Shown: piece by piece, positions 1 through 6,967 of the stretch
How positions within the stretch are numbered: position 1 is the first letter of the stretch
Layout: every line of letters starts with the position of its first letter
Assembly: GCA_016200125.1 (NCBI GenBank)
Contig: JACQFK010000024.1
Coordinates: forward strand, 1 to 9,479
Reading direction: 5' to 3'
Source of the DNA: Planctomycetota bacterium
Lineage (GTDB): Bacteria; Planctomycetota; MHYJ01; JACPRB01
DNA: 9,479 nucleotides
Notes under the pieces: model-generated
Told to the model about the DNA's origin: nothing
The model's database searches: none
The model's input: the letters and a program-made list of their open reading frames with translations, nothing else
Translations under genes and position numbers: made by a program

Positions 1-7
1 GGCGGCG

Positions 8-37
8 ATTCTAGGCCCGCCCGCGCCTCCCGATCAA
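8..37 (-). promoter_or_regulatory. Possible leftward sigma70-type promoter at the window edge
   Basis: Read on the minus strand there is TTGATC (32-37, 4 of 6 to TTGACA), an 18-nt spacer, and TAGAAT (8-13, 5 of 6 to TATAAT), pointing off the left end of the window. A second TAGAAT lies at 41-46 without a good -35 partner. If real, it serves a gene to the left that is divergent from the isomerase operon. Only matches to consensus support this; the gene itself is outside the window. Confidence 0.3.
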
Positions 38-119
38 TACATTCTAGCCCCTGGAAGTCGGAGAATTCGCCCTTCTCGCAATCCCCTCCGCCGTTTGATA
101 AGGTGGGGGCCCAGGGATC

Positions 120-152
120 GTGAAACGAAACAAACCGTTTGTTTCGTTTCAA
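120..152. promoter_or_regulatory. Palindromic operator-like site 1
   Basis: Two 15-nt arms (121-135 and 137-151) are perfectly complementary around a single central C at 136. Each half reads TGAAACGAAACAAAC. One more base on each side (120/152) does not pair. This AT-richer, perfectly symmetrical block stands out from the GC-rich surroundings and lies 53 nt upstream of the first operon gene. Such long, odd-centred palindromes are typical binding sites for dimeric helix-turn-helix repressors, for example of the TetR family. The family assignment is inference, and no regulator gene is visible in this window. Confidence 0.75.
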
Positions 153-161
153 CGTGCTGGA

Positions 162-194
162 TTGAAACGAAGTAAACCGTTTGTTTCGTTGCAA
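162..194. promoter_or_regulatory. Palindromic operator-like site 2, abutting the ribosome-binding site
   Basis: This is an imperfect copy of site 1. The arms 162-177 and 179-194 around central C 178 match at 13 of 16 positions and share the half-site consensus TTGAAACGAAACAAAC. Its centre is 42 bp from the centre of site 1, about four helical turns, so both sites present the same face of the DNA. It ends directly before the Shine-Dalgarno sequence at 195-200. A bound protein would cover the start of the transcript or the promoter of the downstream operon. Confidence 0.72.
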
Positions 195-202
195 GGGAGG
201 AG
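194..202 (+). promoter_or_regulatory. Ribosome-binding site that fixes the start of the isomerase gene
   Basis: AGGGAGGAG contains the core GGAGG at 196-200, four nt before the ATG at 205. It rules out the upstream in-frame TTG at 181, which lies inside palindrome 2 and would put eight odd residues in front of the Tat signal. Confidence 0.8.
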
Positions 203-204
203 CC

Positions 205-1098
205 ATGAAGACCACTAGACGCAACTTTCTGGAACAAAGCGCCTTCGGCGCCGCTGCGCTGGCGGTGCTGGGAGCCTCCGGCTGCTCGGGCCCTGAGGCC
301 CTCCGCCGCGCCGCGAACATCCGGGTCGGCGCAACCGACTGGAACCTGGCGCAGGAAGGGAAGATCGGCGCCTTCGCCCTGGGCAAGGAAGCGGGCGTGG
401 ACGGGGTCCAGGTCTCGCTCGGCAAGAACGACGAAAAGAAGGGCGAGGACAAGCTCCCGATGGCCGACCCCGAGCGGCAGAAGACCTGGGTCGAGGAGTC
501 GAAGAAGACCGGGATGCCCATCGGAGGGACCTGCCTCGAGATCCTTCACCGCGACAATCTCAAGGCCCACCCGAACGGCCCTAAGTGGGTGGAACAGTCG
601 ATCGCCGCCACGGCGGGCCTGGGCTGCAAGGTGATCCTCCTCCCCTTCTTCGGAAAGCAGCAGATCAAGGAGCGCGAGGAGCAGAAGGCGACCGCCGAGC
701 GGCTGAAGGTGCTCGCCCCCCTGGCCCAGAAGGCCGGCGTGATCCTCGGCCTCGAGAACACGATCTCCGCAGAGGACAATGCGTGGATCCTTGACCAGGT
801 CGGCTCGCCCGCCGTGAAGGTCTACTACGACGTCGGCAACTCCTTCGCCCAGAAGTACGACGTGTACAAGGAAGTCGTATGGCTCGGCAAGGACCGCATC
901 TGCCAGCTCCACATCAAGGACAACCCGCATTTCCTGGGCAAGGGGCCGATCGACATGCCCCGCTTCGTCGAATCCGTGCTCCAGAGCGGATTCGAGGGCT
1001 GGGCGATGCTCGAGACCTCGGCGCCCACGAAAGCCATCAAGGACGACATGGCGGCGAACTACAAGTACGTCCGCGGCCTCCTCGGGGACAAGACGTAG
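205..1098 (+). CDS. Tat-exported sugar phosphate isomerase/epimerase (xylose-isomerase-like TIM barrel)
   Basis: A 297-residue protein starting at ATG 205, behind a strong Shine-Dalgarno. Residues 1-30 form a Tat signal (TRRNFL at 4-9, then an Ala/Leu-rich stretch) ending in ASGC around Cys27, a weak lipobox, so it may be a lipid-anchored envelope enzyme. The rest is an AP_endonuc_2/xylose-isomerase-like barrel. The expected metal and acid residues are present: Glu184 in GLEN, Asp209 in YYDVGN, His236 in LHIKDN and Glu270 in MLETSA. Family members isomerise or epimerise keto-sugars, hydroxypyruvate or inositol derivatives; the substrate cannot be read from the sequence. It is the first gene of a four-gene run and lies directly under two palindromic sites, so it is probably induced by its substrate. 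Length is normal and no damage is seen. The fold is certain; the precise reaction is unknown. Confidence 0.9.
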   Translation: MKTTRRNFLEQSAFGAAALAVLGASGCSGPEALRRAANIRVGATDWNLAQEGKIGAFALGKEAGVDGVQVSLGKNDEKKGEDKLPMADPERQKTWVEESKKTGMPIGGTCLEILHRDNLKAHPNGPKWVEQSIAATAGLGCKVILLPFFGKQQIKEREEQKATAERLKVLAPLAQKAGVILGLENTISAEDNAWILDQVGSPAVKVYYDVGNSFAQKYDVYKEVVWLGKDRICQLHIKDNPHFLGKGPIDMPRFVESVLQSGFEGWAMLETSAPTKAIKDDMAANYKYVRGLLGDKT

Positions 1099-1105
1099 CC
1101 GCCGG

Positions 1106-1924
1106 ATGCGACTGGCCGGCAAGACCGCGCTCGTCACCGGCGCCTCGGCGGGCATCGGCCGGGCGCTCGCGCTGGAGCTCGCCCGCCAGGGGGCGAACGT
1201 CGCGGTCGCCGCGCGGCGCCTGGAGCTCCTCGAAAAACTCGCGCGCGACATCGAGGGGCTCGGCCGCCAGGCCCTCCCCCTGCGCTGCGACGTCACGCGC
1301 GAGGACGAGGTCCGCGCCGCCGTGGCCGCCGCCGTCGCCAAGTTCGGCGCGCTCGACGTCGTGGTCGCCAACGCCGGCTTCGGCGTGGTCGGGCCCGTCG
1401 AGCAGCTCACGACGGACGACTTCCGCCGGCAGTTCGAGACCAACGTCTTCGGCGTCCTCCACACCGTAAAGGCGGCGATGCCGGAGCTGGAGAAGTGCGG
1501 CGGCCGCCTCGCCCTCGTCGGCAGCGTCAGCGGCCACGTGACCGTGCCCGCGACGGCCGCTTACTCGATGAGCAAGTACGCGGTGCGCTCCCTCGCCGAG
1601 GCGCTGTATCTCGAGCTCCGGCCCAAGGGCGTCTCCGTCACGCTCGTCAGCCCGGGCTTCGTCGAGAGCGACTTCCGCCAGGTCGACAACCAGGGCGTCC
1701 ACCACCCCGGGCAGGGCGACCCCTACCCGAAGTGGATCGTGATGTCCGTCGAGACCGCAGCGCGCAAGATCGCGCGGGCGATCGCCGGCCGGCGCCGCGA
1801 GATCATCCTCACCGGCCACGGGAAGCTCGCCGTCTTCCTCCAGCGCCACTTTCCCTGGGTCCTCAGGCTGTTCTTCCGCTGGTCGGGCTACCGGGGCCGA
1901 CGCGAACCCGGCGCTCCGGCGTAG
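1106..1924 (+). CDS. Short-chain dehydrogenase/reductase (classical SDR)
   Basis: A 272-residue cytoplasmic oxidoreductase with a complete classical SDR signature. It has the dinucleotide-binding glycine motif TGASAGIG (11-18), the CDV acidic position (Asp62), NAG (89-91), Asn113, catalytic Ser140, and YSMSK giving Tyr153 and Lys157. A basic pair at Arg37-Arg38 after the second strand fits NADP(H) preference, as is usual when arginines follow that strand. The C-terminal 30 residues are hydrophobic then basic (VLRLFFRW), as in SDRs that associate peripherally with membranes. The ATG is 7 nt after the isomerase stop with no Shine-Dalgarno, so translation is probably coupled. It may oxidise or reduce the sugar handled by the first gene, but SDR substrates cannot be predicted from sequence alone. 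Confidence 0.9.
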   Translation: MRLAGKTALVTGASAGIGRALALELARQGANVAVAARRLELLEKLARDIEGLGRQALPLRCDVTREDEVRAAVAAAVAKFGALDVVVANAGFGVVGPVEQLTTDDFRRQFETNVFGVLHTVKAAMPELEKCGGRLALVGSVSGHVTVPATAAYSMSKYAVRSLAEALYLELRPKGVSVTLVSPGFVESDFRQVDNQGVHHPGQGDPYPKWIVMSVETAARKIARAIAGRRREIILTGHGKLAVFLQRHFPWVLRLFFRWSGYRGRREPGAPA

Positions 1925-1933
1925 TGTAGGGCA

Positions 1934-2662
1934 ATGAACGAGATCAGCCGTCGCGACCTCTTCCTCGGCGGCGCCGCCGCGCTGCTCCCCCTCCCGGCGC
2001 CCCAGGACAAGAAGAAGCTCAAGATCATCGCCGCGGGCGGGCATCCCGACGATCCCGAGTCCGGCGCGGGCGGCACGATCGCGCGCTACGCGGATCTCGG
2101 CCACGAAGCGGTCAACCTCTACCTCACCCGCGGCGAAGGCGGCATCAAGGGGAAGACCCACGACGAGGCGGCGGCGATCCGCTCGGCCGAGATCGAGAAG
2201 GCCTGCGCGATCCTGAAGTGCCGCGCAGTCTTCGCGGGACAGATCGACGGGCAGACCGAGGTGAATCCCACCCGCTACGACGACCTGCGCAAGATCCTCG
2301 CGGAGGAGAAGCCGGACATCGTCCTCACCCACTGGCCGGTGGACACCCACCGCGACCACCGGACGATCTCGCTGCTCGTCTACGACGCCTGGCTGCGGCT
2401 GGGCCGGAAATTCGCGCTCTACTATTTCGAGGTGAACCCGGGGGCCCAGACCCAGCACTTCCATCCGACGCATTACGTCGACATCACGTCGACGGAGGCC
2501 CGGAAGAAGGAGGCCTGCTACGCCCACGTGAGCCAGGATCCGCCGGGCTTCTACGACAGGTACCACGAGCCCATGCAGCGCGCCCGCGGGATGGAGGCGG
2601 GCTTCAAGACCGCCGAGGGCTTTGTCCGCCACATCCAGAGCCGCGACGGCTTTGTAACCTGA
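1934..2662 (+). CDS. Tat-exported PIG-L (LmbE) family zinc deacetylase
   Basis: A 242-residue protein. SRRDLFLGG (5-13) and a short hydrophobic stretch to about residue 22 form a Tat signal, so it acts outside the cytoplasm. The catalytic core is PIG-L/LmbE: GHPDD (36-40) gives zinc ligands His37 and Asp40 with Asp39 as general base, and THRDH (138-142) gives the catalytic and ligand histidines, His142 being the likely third ligand. Characterised relatives (PIG-L, MshB, BshB) remove N-acetyl groups from N-acetylglucosamine conjugates. Exported planctomycete-type members have no assigned substrate that I can name. The ATG is 9 nt after the dehydrogenase stop, with only a weak AGGG two nt before it. 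It is followed by a membrane acetyltransferase-family gene, making a deacetylation/acetylation pair plausible. Confidence 0.9.
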   Translation: MNEISRRDLFLGGAAALLPLPAPQDKKKLKIIAAGGHPDDPESGAGGTIARYADLGHEAVNLYLTRGEGGIKGKTHDEAAAIRSAEIEKACAILKCRAVFAGQIDGQTEVNPTRYDDLRKILAEEKPDIVLTHWPVDTHRDHRTISLLVYDAWLRLGRKFALYYFEVNPGAQTQHFHPTHYVDITSTEARKKEACYAHVSQDPPGFYDRYHEPMQRARGMEAGFKTAEGFVRHIQSRDGFVT

Positions 2663-2689
2663 GTTACTTCGCCGGTCGCGGAACGCACT

Positions 2690-2695
2690 AAGGAG
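2690..2695 (+). promoter_or_regulatory. Ribosome-binding site of the acyltransferase gene
   Basis: AAGGAG, five nt before the ATG at 2701. It is the strongest Shine-Dalgarno inside the operon, where the two preceding genes have almost none. The acyltransferase is therefore probably translated independently rather than by coupling. Confidence 0.75.
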
Positions 2696-2700
2696 TCCGG

Positions 2701-3921
2701 ATGGACAATGAGAAGACCCCGCCTCCCTACTCCCCGCCGAAGCCCGAGCGGCTCGTCTCGCTCGACACCTACCGCGGCTTCCTCATGCTGGTCCTGGCGA
2801 CCTCCGCGTTCCAGATCCACAAGCTCTCGGCCGGCGTCAAGACCGGCCCGGTCTGGAACTTCCTGAGCTACCAGTTCAGCCATCCCGAGTGGCGCTCCTG
2901 CTCGTTCTGGGACCTCGTCCAGCCTTCGTTCATGTTCATGGTCGGCGTCGCGGTCCCCTACTCGGTCGCGAGCCGGCGCGCGAAGGGCGATTCGCAGGGG
3001 CGCATCGTCGGCCATGCGCTCTGGCGCTCGCTGCTCCTGATCCTGCTCGGCGTCTTCCTCACGTCGAACGGCGCGAAGCAGACCGACTGGGCCTTCGTGA
3101 ACGTGCTGAGCCAGATCGGGCTGGGCTACACCTTCCTGGTGCTGCTGGAGGGACGCGGCCTGCGCGTCCAGCTGGCGACGCTCGCCGGGATCCTGGTCGG
3201 TTACTGGCTCTGCTTCGCGCTCTATCCGGCCCCCGGGGCCGGCACCGACTGGACCGCGATCGGCGTGAGGCAGGACGCCCAAAAGCTCTCCGGCTTCGCG
3301 GCCCACTGGAGCATGAACGCGAACTTCGGCCAGGCCTTCGACCTCTGGTTCCTCAACCTCTTCCCGCCCCACAAGTTCAAGTTCAACGGCGGCGGCTACT
3401 CGACCCTGAACTTCATCCCCTCCACGGCGACGATGCTGATCGGCGTCATGGCGGGCGAACTCCTGCGCGGGCCGCGCGAGCCGAAGGAGAAGCTGAAGAT
3501 CCTGCTGGCCGCCGGCGCGGCCTGCTTCGCGGTGAGCGTCCTCTGCGACCCGCAAATCCTGCCCGGCGTACACTCGAGCTGGGTGATCTGCCCCATCGTG
3601 AAGCGGATCTGGACGCCGTCCTGGGCGCTCTTTTGCTCGGGCTGGACGCTCTGGATCCTGGCGGCGTTCTACGCGGCGATCGACATCGCCGGCTGGAAGA
3701 AATGGACCTTCCCCTTCGTCGTCGTCGGCATGAACTGCACGGCGATGTACTGCATGTGGCAGATGTTCAAGGGCTGGGTGATGCAGTCCATCCAGACCCA
3801 CTTCGGCCGCGAGCTTTTCGAAACCGCTTACGGCCCGATCTGGGCCTCGCTGTCCTGGACCCTCGTCCTCTGGCTGATCTGCCTCTGGATGTACCGCCGC
3901 AAGATCTTCCTGCGGCTGTGA
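2701..3921 (+). CDS. HGSNAT-like transmembrane acyltransferase (DUF5009-type)
   Basis: A 406-residue polytopic membrane protein with about ten hydrophobic helices, the first near 26-42, the second near 72-91 and the last near 377-398. The N-terminal motif RLVSLDTYRGF (17-27) and the block HPEWRSCSFWDLVQPSFMFM (61-80) match the start of lysosomal heparan-alpha-glucosaminide N-acetyltransferase. There, the histidine before the second helix is the proposed acetyl-accepting catalytic residue; here it is His61. The C-terminus carries the family's VVGMN motif (341-345) and ends in a basic WMYRRKIFLRL tail. By analogy it would use cytoplasmic acetyl-CoA to acetylate an amino sugar on the other side of the membrane. 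It ends the four-gene run and has its own good ribosome-binding site. Family assignment is strong; the substrate is inference. Confidence 0.87.
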   Translation: MDNEKTPPPYSPPKPERLVSLDTYRGFLMLVLATSAFQIHKLSAGVKTGPVWNFLSYQFSHPEWRSCSFWDLVQPSFMFMVGVAVPYSVASRRAKGDSQGRIVGHALWRSLLLILLGVFLTSNGAKQTDWAFVNVLSQIGLGYTFLVLLEGRGLRVQLATLAGILVGYWLCFALYPAPGAGTDWTAIGVRQDAQKLSGFAAHWSMNANFGQAFDLWFLNLFPPHKFKFNGGGYSTLNFIPSTATMLIGVMAGELLRGPREPKEKLKILLAAGAACFAVSVLCDPQILPGVHSSWVICPIVKRIWTPSWALFCSGWTLWILAAFYAAIDIAGWKKWTFPFVVVGMNCTAMYCMWQMFKGWVMQSIQTHFGRELFETAYGPIWASLSWTLVLWLICLWMYRRKIFLRL

Positions 3922-3933
3922 CGCCGGGCCAAA

Positions 3934-6900
3934 CTACCGCACATCGAGCGACAGGATGCGGATGGTCTTGCCGCGGGCGTTGAACTGGAGGCAGCCGGAC
4001 TTCGCCGCCCCCGTCACGCTCAGGGGAACCGGCTTTCCGTCGAGGGTCGCCGTGACCTGATCTCCCTTTGCGTCGAAGACGAGATCGTGGGGCTTCCCTT
4101 CCAGCGACTTGAGGTTCGTTTCGAACTCGACGGCGTATCCGCCTCCCGTGCCCTGCCGGAAAACGAGCCAGAAGCGCTCCGCGTCCTTCACCTCGAAGCG
4201 TATCCGCAGCTCGCCGTCGCCGAAGTCGTCCCGCGACTGCGCCGCGTCGTTCGAGCCCGTGATGAACTCGAGGGCGCCGTTCGCCGCCCGCCAGCCTCCC
4301 GGGGTCCCCCGGATGCACGAGGTCGTCGTGCCGTCGAAGAGCGGGCGCCAGGGCTTCCCCTGCGGCGCGGGGGGCGTCGCCGCGATCTCCCCGATCGTGC
4401 CCGCCGAGCCGTCCGCGAACAGCTTCTGCACTTCGGCCTCGGAGAGCGCCCGGTGATAGAGGCGCACCTCGTCGATCATCCCCTTCATCTCCTCCCCCGC
4501 CGAGCCGATGATGATCCGGCTCGCCTCCCCATTGAGCGTGCCGCCGGGCGTCTTCGTGCCGATCACCACGCCGTCCTTGTAGAGCTTCGCCACGAGCCCG
4601 TCCCAGGTGCCGACGACGTGGGTCCACTTGCCGGCCTCGAGGCTGTTCGGGACGACGATCGACGTGTGCTCGCCGTTCGTCCGGAGGTAGAACTGCGCCC
4701 CTCCGGACTGGCAGCGGATCACCGCCGCCTCGTCGCCCACCGTGACGTAGCGCTGGATCGCCGGCTTCAGAACGTCATGCCTCACCCAGGCGGACACCGT
4801 GATCATCTTGAGCGACCAGGGGCCCGGGACCTGCACCTCGTCCCCGGTGTCGAACTTCAGACCGCCCCCCACCTTCCCCGGCCCCCACTTGGGGCCGCCG
4901 ACCAGGGTCCCCGCGTGGCCGCCTTCGACGGCGTCGGACGCGATCGTGCCGGCGGTCTCGTCGAGGCGCCACCATCCCACGAGCCCGTCCTGGGCCGCCA
5001 GGGTGGTCGACCGGACCCGCGCCACCTCTTCCTTGAGCTCCGGGTCCGCCATCGCGGCGCTGCGCATCGAGCTCACGACGATCGCCCCCACGCCGAAGCC
5101 CTGCTGGTCGCTGATGAGCCGGATCTTCTTCGCGCCCCCGCCCGCGTACTTCGGCAGGGGGATCACCACCCATTCCCAGCGCGCCGCGGTCTTGGGATGG
5201 GTCTTCGAGCCCTTGATCTTGTGCTCTTCATGGGTCTTCTTGAGACCGTTGATCGTGTTCTTGACGACGGAGGCCAGCTCGCTGCCGGGATCGATCGACG
5301 TCTTCTGCTTCGTCTTCGGATGCGGCTCCGTCGCCTCCGTGGTCTGCAGGAAGAAGGTGAAGGTCTCGGCGCAGCAGCCGCCGACGAGGGCCCAGGCGCG
5401 GTAGGTCGTTTCGGGCAGGGCGCCGAACTCCGCCTCCACGTAGTTCTCCAGGATCGCCGGCCCGCCCTCCACGTTCGCCTTCGAGATCCAGGCGACGTCG
5501 GTCCGCGGCGCCGGCGCGAGGGCAAAGGTCCCCGTCCCCTTGAGCGCGCCCGCGACGAAGACGTAGTCCCGGCCCGCTTCGGCGCGCTTCCGGATGCGGA
5601 GGCCCTCGGACTTCACGACGCGGGTGTCCGCATAGTCCTCGGCGAGCGACTTGTACTTCGCCACCGCCGCCGCGAGCGTCTCGTTCTTCGCAAACTCGCG
5701 CTCCGCGGCGTAGTAGCGGTTGCGCGCTTCGACATCCCTCGGGGAGGGCCTCGGAACCTTCGCCGCCGCGTCCTTCGCGTAGTCCCAGTAGCGCGGCGCC
5801 AGGGCCTCGCCACCCGCCAGCCGCTCGGCCCCCTCGCGGTCGCCTTCCAGTAGGCAGAGCACGGCGAAGGCCCGGCGGTCGGCGTCGCCCGGGACGCCGA
5901 GCGATCGGGCCGCGACGTCGTCGGCCTCGATGAAGACCGAGTCGTCGCCGCGGCGGATCTCGACCCGGCCGTTCCCCGCGCGAAGGACCGTCCCTTCGAT
6001 CTGCTTGCGCTCCCCGGACTCGCTCCGGTGGTGGAGCGCGATCGCCTGCCCGCGCGGCAGGCGCGAGATCGCCGCCTGCCCGTCGTTCAGCAGGGTCCTC
6101 GCCCGCTGGATCAGATCGGCGTCCGCGCGGGCGTCGCTCTTGACGGCGTCGTCGCCGATCTCCGCCGCCGCGCGGCCGAGGTCGGCGACCGCGCCCTCGA
6201 AGTCCCGGGCGGAGGCCTTGGCCATCGCGGCGTCCCAGCGGCTCTGGTAGGCTTTCGCCTCGGCGGAGGGGGCCCTGGCCGGAGTCTCCGGCGGGGCGAC
6301 GACGACGGGCTTCTCGGGCTCCTTCGGCTTCAGCGCGGCCTTCTTCTCCCGAAGCTCGGCGAGCGCCGCGTTCGCATCGCGGAACAGCGGCGTGAGCGCG
6401 GCCTTGCGGGCCGCCTCCTCCCAGGCCGCGATCTGGACGTCCAGGTCGTTGGGGGAGGCTTTCGCGCGGGCCCGGGCGGCCTCGATCGCCTCCCGCGCTT
6501 CGCGCAGCGGGGCCTCTTCCTTCGGCTCGACGACCGGCGCCGCGGCCGGGGCCTTGACGACGGGTTCGATCCGGGGCGGCGGCGGCGCGGGGTCGGGGGG
6601 CGGGGGCGTCGACCGGAGCATCAGGGTCGCGATGCCCACGACGACGACCACGGCGCCGATCCCGCCCACGAGGATCAGCGGGCTCCGGGACGGGGGAGGC
6701 GGCGTCTCGGGCCGCGGGACCGCCGTCAGCCGCACGGAGGTGCCGTGGCTTGGCGGCGGCTGCTGCTTCACGGCGCGCATCTTGGTCGACGACAGGGAGA
6801 CTTCCTTCTGCTCGGCGGGTGTGAGCGTCGGGAGGCAGGCGGCGCAGACGACCTTCCCCCCGACGCGGAAGGCCTTGGCTCGTTCGAAATCGATACCGGC

Positions 6901-6945
6901 GACGCGCGAGGCGCATCGGACGCAGTAGACGATTTCGTGGCCCAT
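3934..6945 (-). CDS. Membrane-anchored multidomain protein: zinc ribbon, one TM helix, LamG and DUF1080-like domains
   Basis: A 1003-residue protein. Residues 1-40 are a zinc ribbon with two CxxC knuckles (Cys8/Cys11 and Cys34/Cys37). After a Pro-rich linker there is one membrane helix (about 90-110), then a second Pro/Ala-rich linker (112-147). Residues 148-208 and 230-455 are largely helical and Ala-rich, with a small beta stretch near 315-345. Residues 460-630 form a probable beta-sandwich of unknown function containing GGCC (522-525). Residues 653-843 are a LamG/concanavalin-like domain (GLVGWWRLDE to IDEVRLYHRAL). Residues 866-1003 resemble DUF1080 (PWRPLFDG, GGW, FGDGELRIRF, WLVFRQG). 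The likely topology is a cytoplasmic zinc ribbon with a long extracytoplasmic glycan-binding part. Zinc ribbons and this LamG/DUF1080 mix are common in planctomycete proteins. It is convergent with the acyltransferase gene and divergent from the ceramidase-like gene. Enzymatic activity is not established. Confidence 0.88.
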   Translation of the reverse strand: MGHEIVYCVRCASRVAGIDFERAKAFRVGGKVVCAACLPTLTPAEQKEVSLSSTKMRAVKQQPPPSHGTSVRLTAVPRPETPPPPSRSPLILVGGIGAVVVVVGIATLMLRSTPPPPDPAPPPPRIEPVVKAPAAAPVVEPKEEAPLREAREAIEAARARAKASPNDLDVQIAAWEEAARKAALTPLFRDANAALAELREKKAALKPKEPEKPVVVAPPETPARAPSAEAKAYQSRWDAAMAKASARDFEGAVADLGRAAAEIGDDAVKSDARADADLIQRARTLLNDGQAAISRLPRGQAIALHHRSESGERKQIEGTVLRAGNGRVEIRRGDDSVFIEADDVAARSLGVPGDADRRAFAVLCLLEGDREGAERLAGGEALAPRYWDYAKDAAAKVPRPSPRDVEARNRYYAAEREFAKNETLAAAVAKYKSLAEDYADTRVVKSEGLRIRKRAEAGRDYVFVAGALKGTGTFALAPAPRTDVAWISKANVEGGPAILENYVEAEFGALPETTYRAWALVGGCCAETFTFFLQTTEATEPHPKTKQKTSIDPGSELASVVKNTINGLKKTHEEHKIKGSKTHPKTAARWEWVVIPLPKYAGGGAKKIRLISDQQGFGVGAIVVSSMRSAAMADPELKEEVARVRSTTLAAQDGLVGWWRLDETAGTIASDAVEGGHAGTLVGGPKWGPGKVGGGLKFDTGDEVQVPGPWSLKMITVSAWVRHDVLKPAIQRYVTVGDEAAVIRCQSGGAQFYLRTNGEHTSIVVPNSLEAGKWTHVVGTWDGLVAKLYKDGVVIGTKTPGGTLNGEASRIIIGSAGEEMKGMIDEVRLYHRALSEAEVQKLFADGSAGTIGEIAATPPAPQGKPWRPLFDGTTTSCIRGTPGGWRAANGALEFITGSNDAAQSRDDFGDGELRIRFEVKDAERFWLVFRQGTGGGYAVEFETNLKSLEGKPHDLVFDAKGDQVTATLDGKPVPLSVTGAAKSGCLQFNARGKTIRILSLDVR

Positions 6946-6960
6946 AGCGTTGCCCGGCTC

Positions 6961-6967
6961 TATACTA
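6961..6967. promoter_or_regulatory. Shared symmetrical -10 element for two divergent genes
   Basis: TATACTA in the 33-nt gap between two divergent ATGs. On the plus strand TATACT (6961-6966) is a 5 of 6 match to TATAAT, 12 nt before the ATG at 6979. On the minus strand the overlapping TAGTAT (6962-6967) lies 16 nt before the ATG at 6945. Neither side has a convincing -35. The location and symmetry suggest a bidirectional promoter; this is a consensus match only. Confidence 0.5.

Noticed and set aside
181..204. TTG at 181 as the start of the isomerase
   Set aside because: It lies inside palindrome 2 and upstream of the strong Shine-Dalgarno. ATG 205 gives a proper Tat signal at the N-terminus.
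34..1464. Long minus-strand open frame (476 codons) opposite the isomerase and SDR genes
   Set aside because: It lies antisense to two genes with full catalytic motifs. Its translation is low-complexity Arg/Ala/Leu-rich, and high GC at third positions explains the open frame.
2654..2667. Small inverted repeat GTAAC-CTGA-GTTAC at the end of the deacetylase gene
   Set aside because: The stem is only five base pairs with no T-tract, and it spans a stop codon. It is too short to call a terminator or operator.
1037..3801. Large minus-strand open frames opposite the SDR, deacetylase and acyltransferase genes
   Set aside because: They have no recognisable motifs and an Arg/Ala/Gly/Asp-rich composition, and overlap clearly coding genes along their whole length.
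4087..5853. Plus-strand 588-codon open frame opposite the LamG/DUF1080 gene
   Set aside because: Its Arg/Leu/Ala-rich translation has no domain signs, while the opposite strand encodes a coherent multidomain protein.
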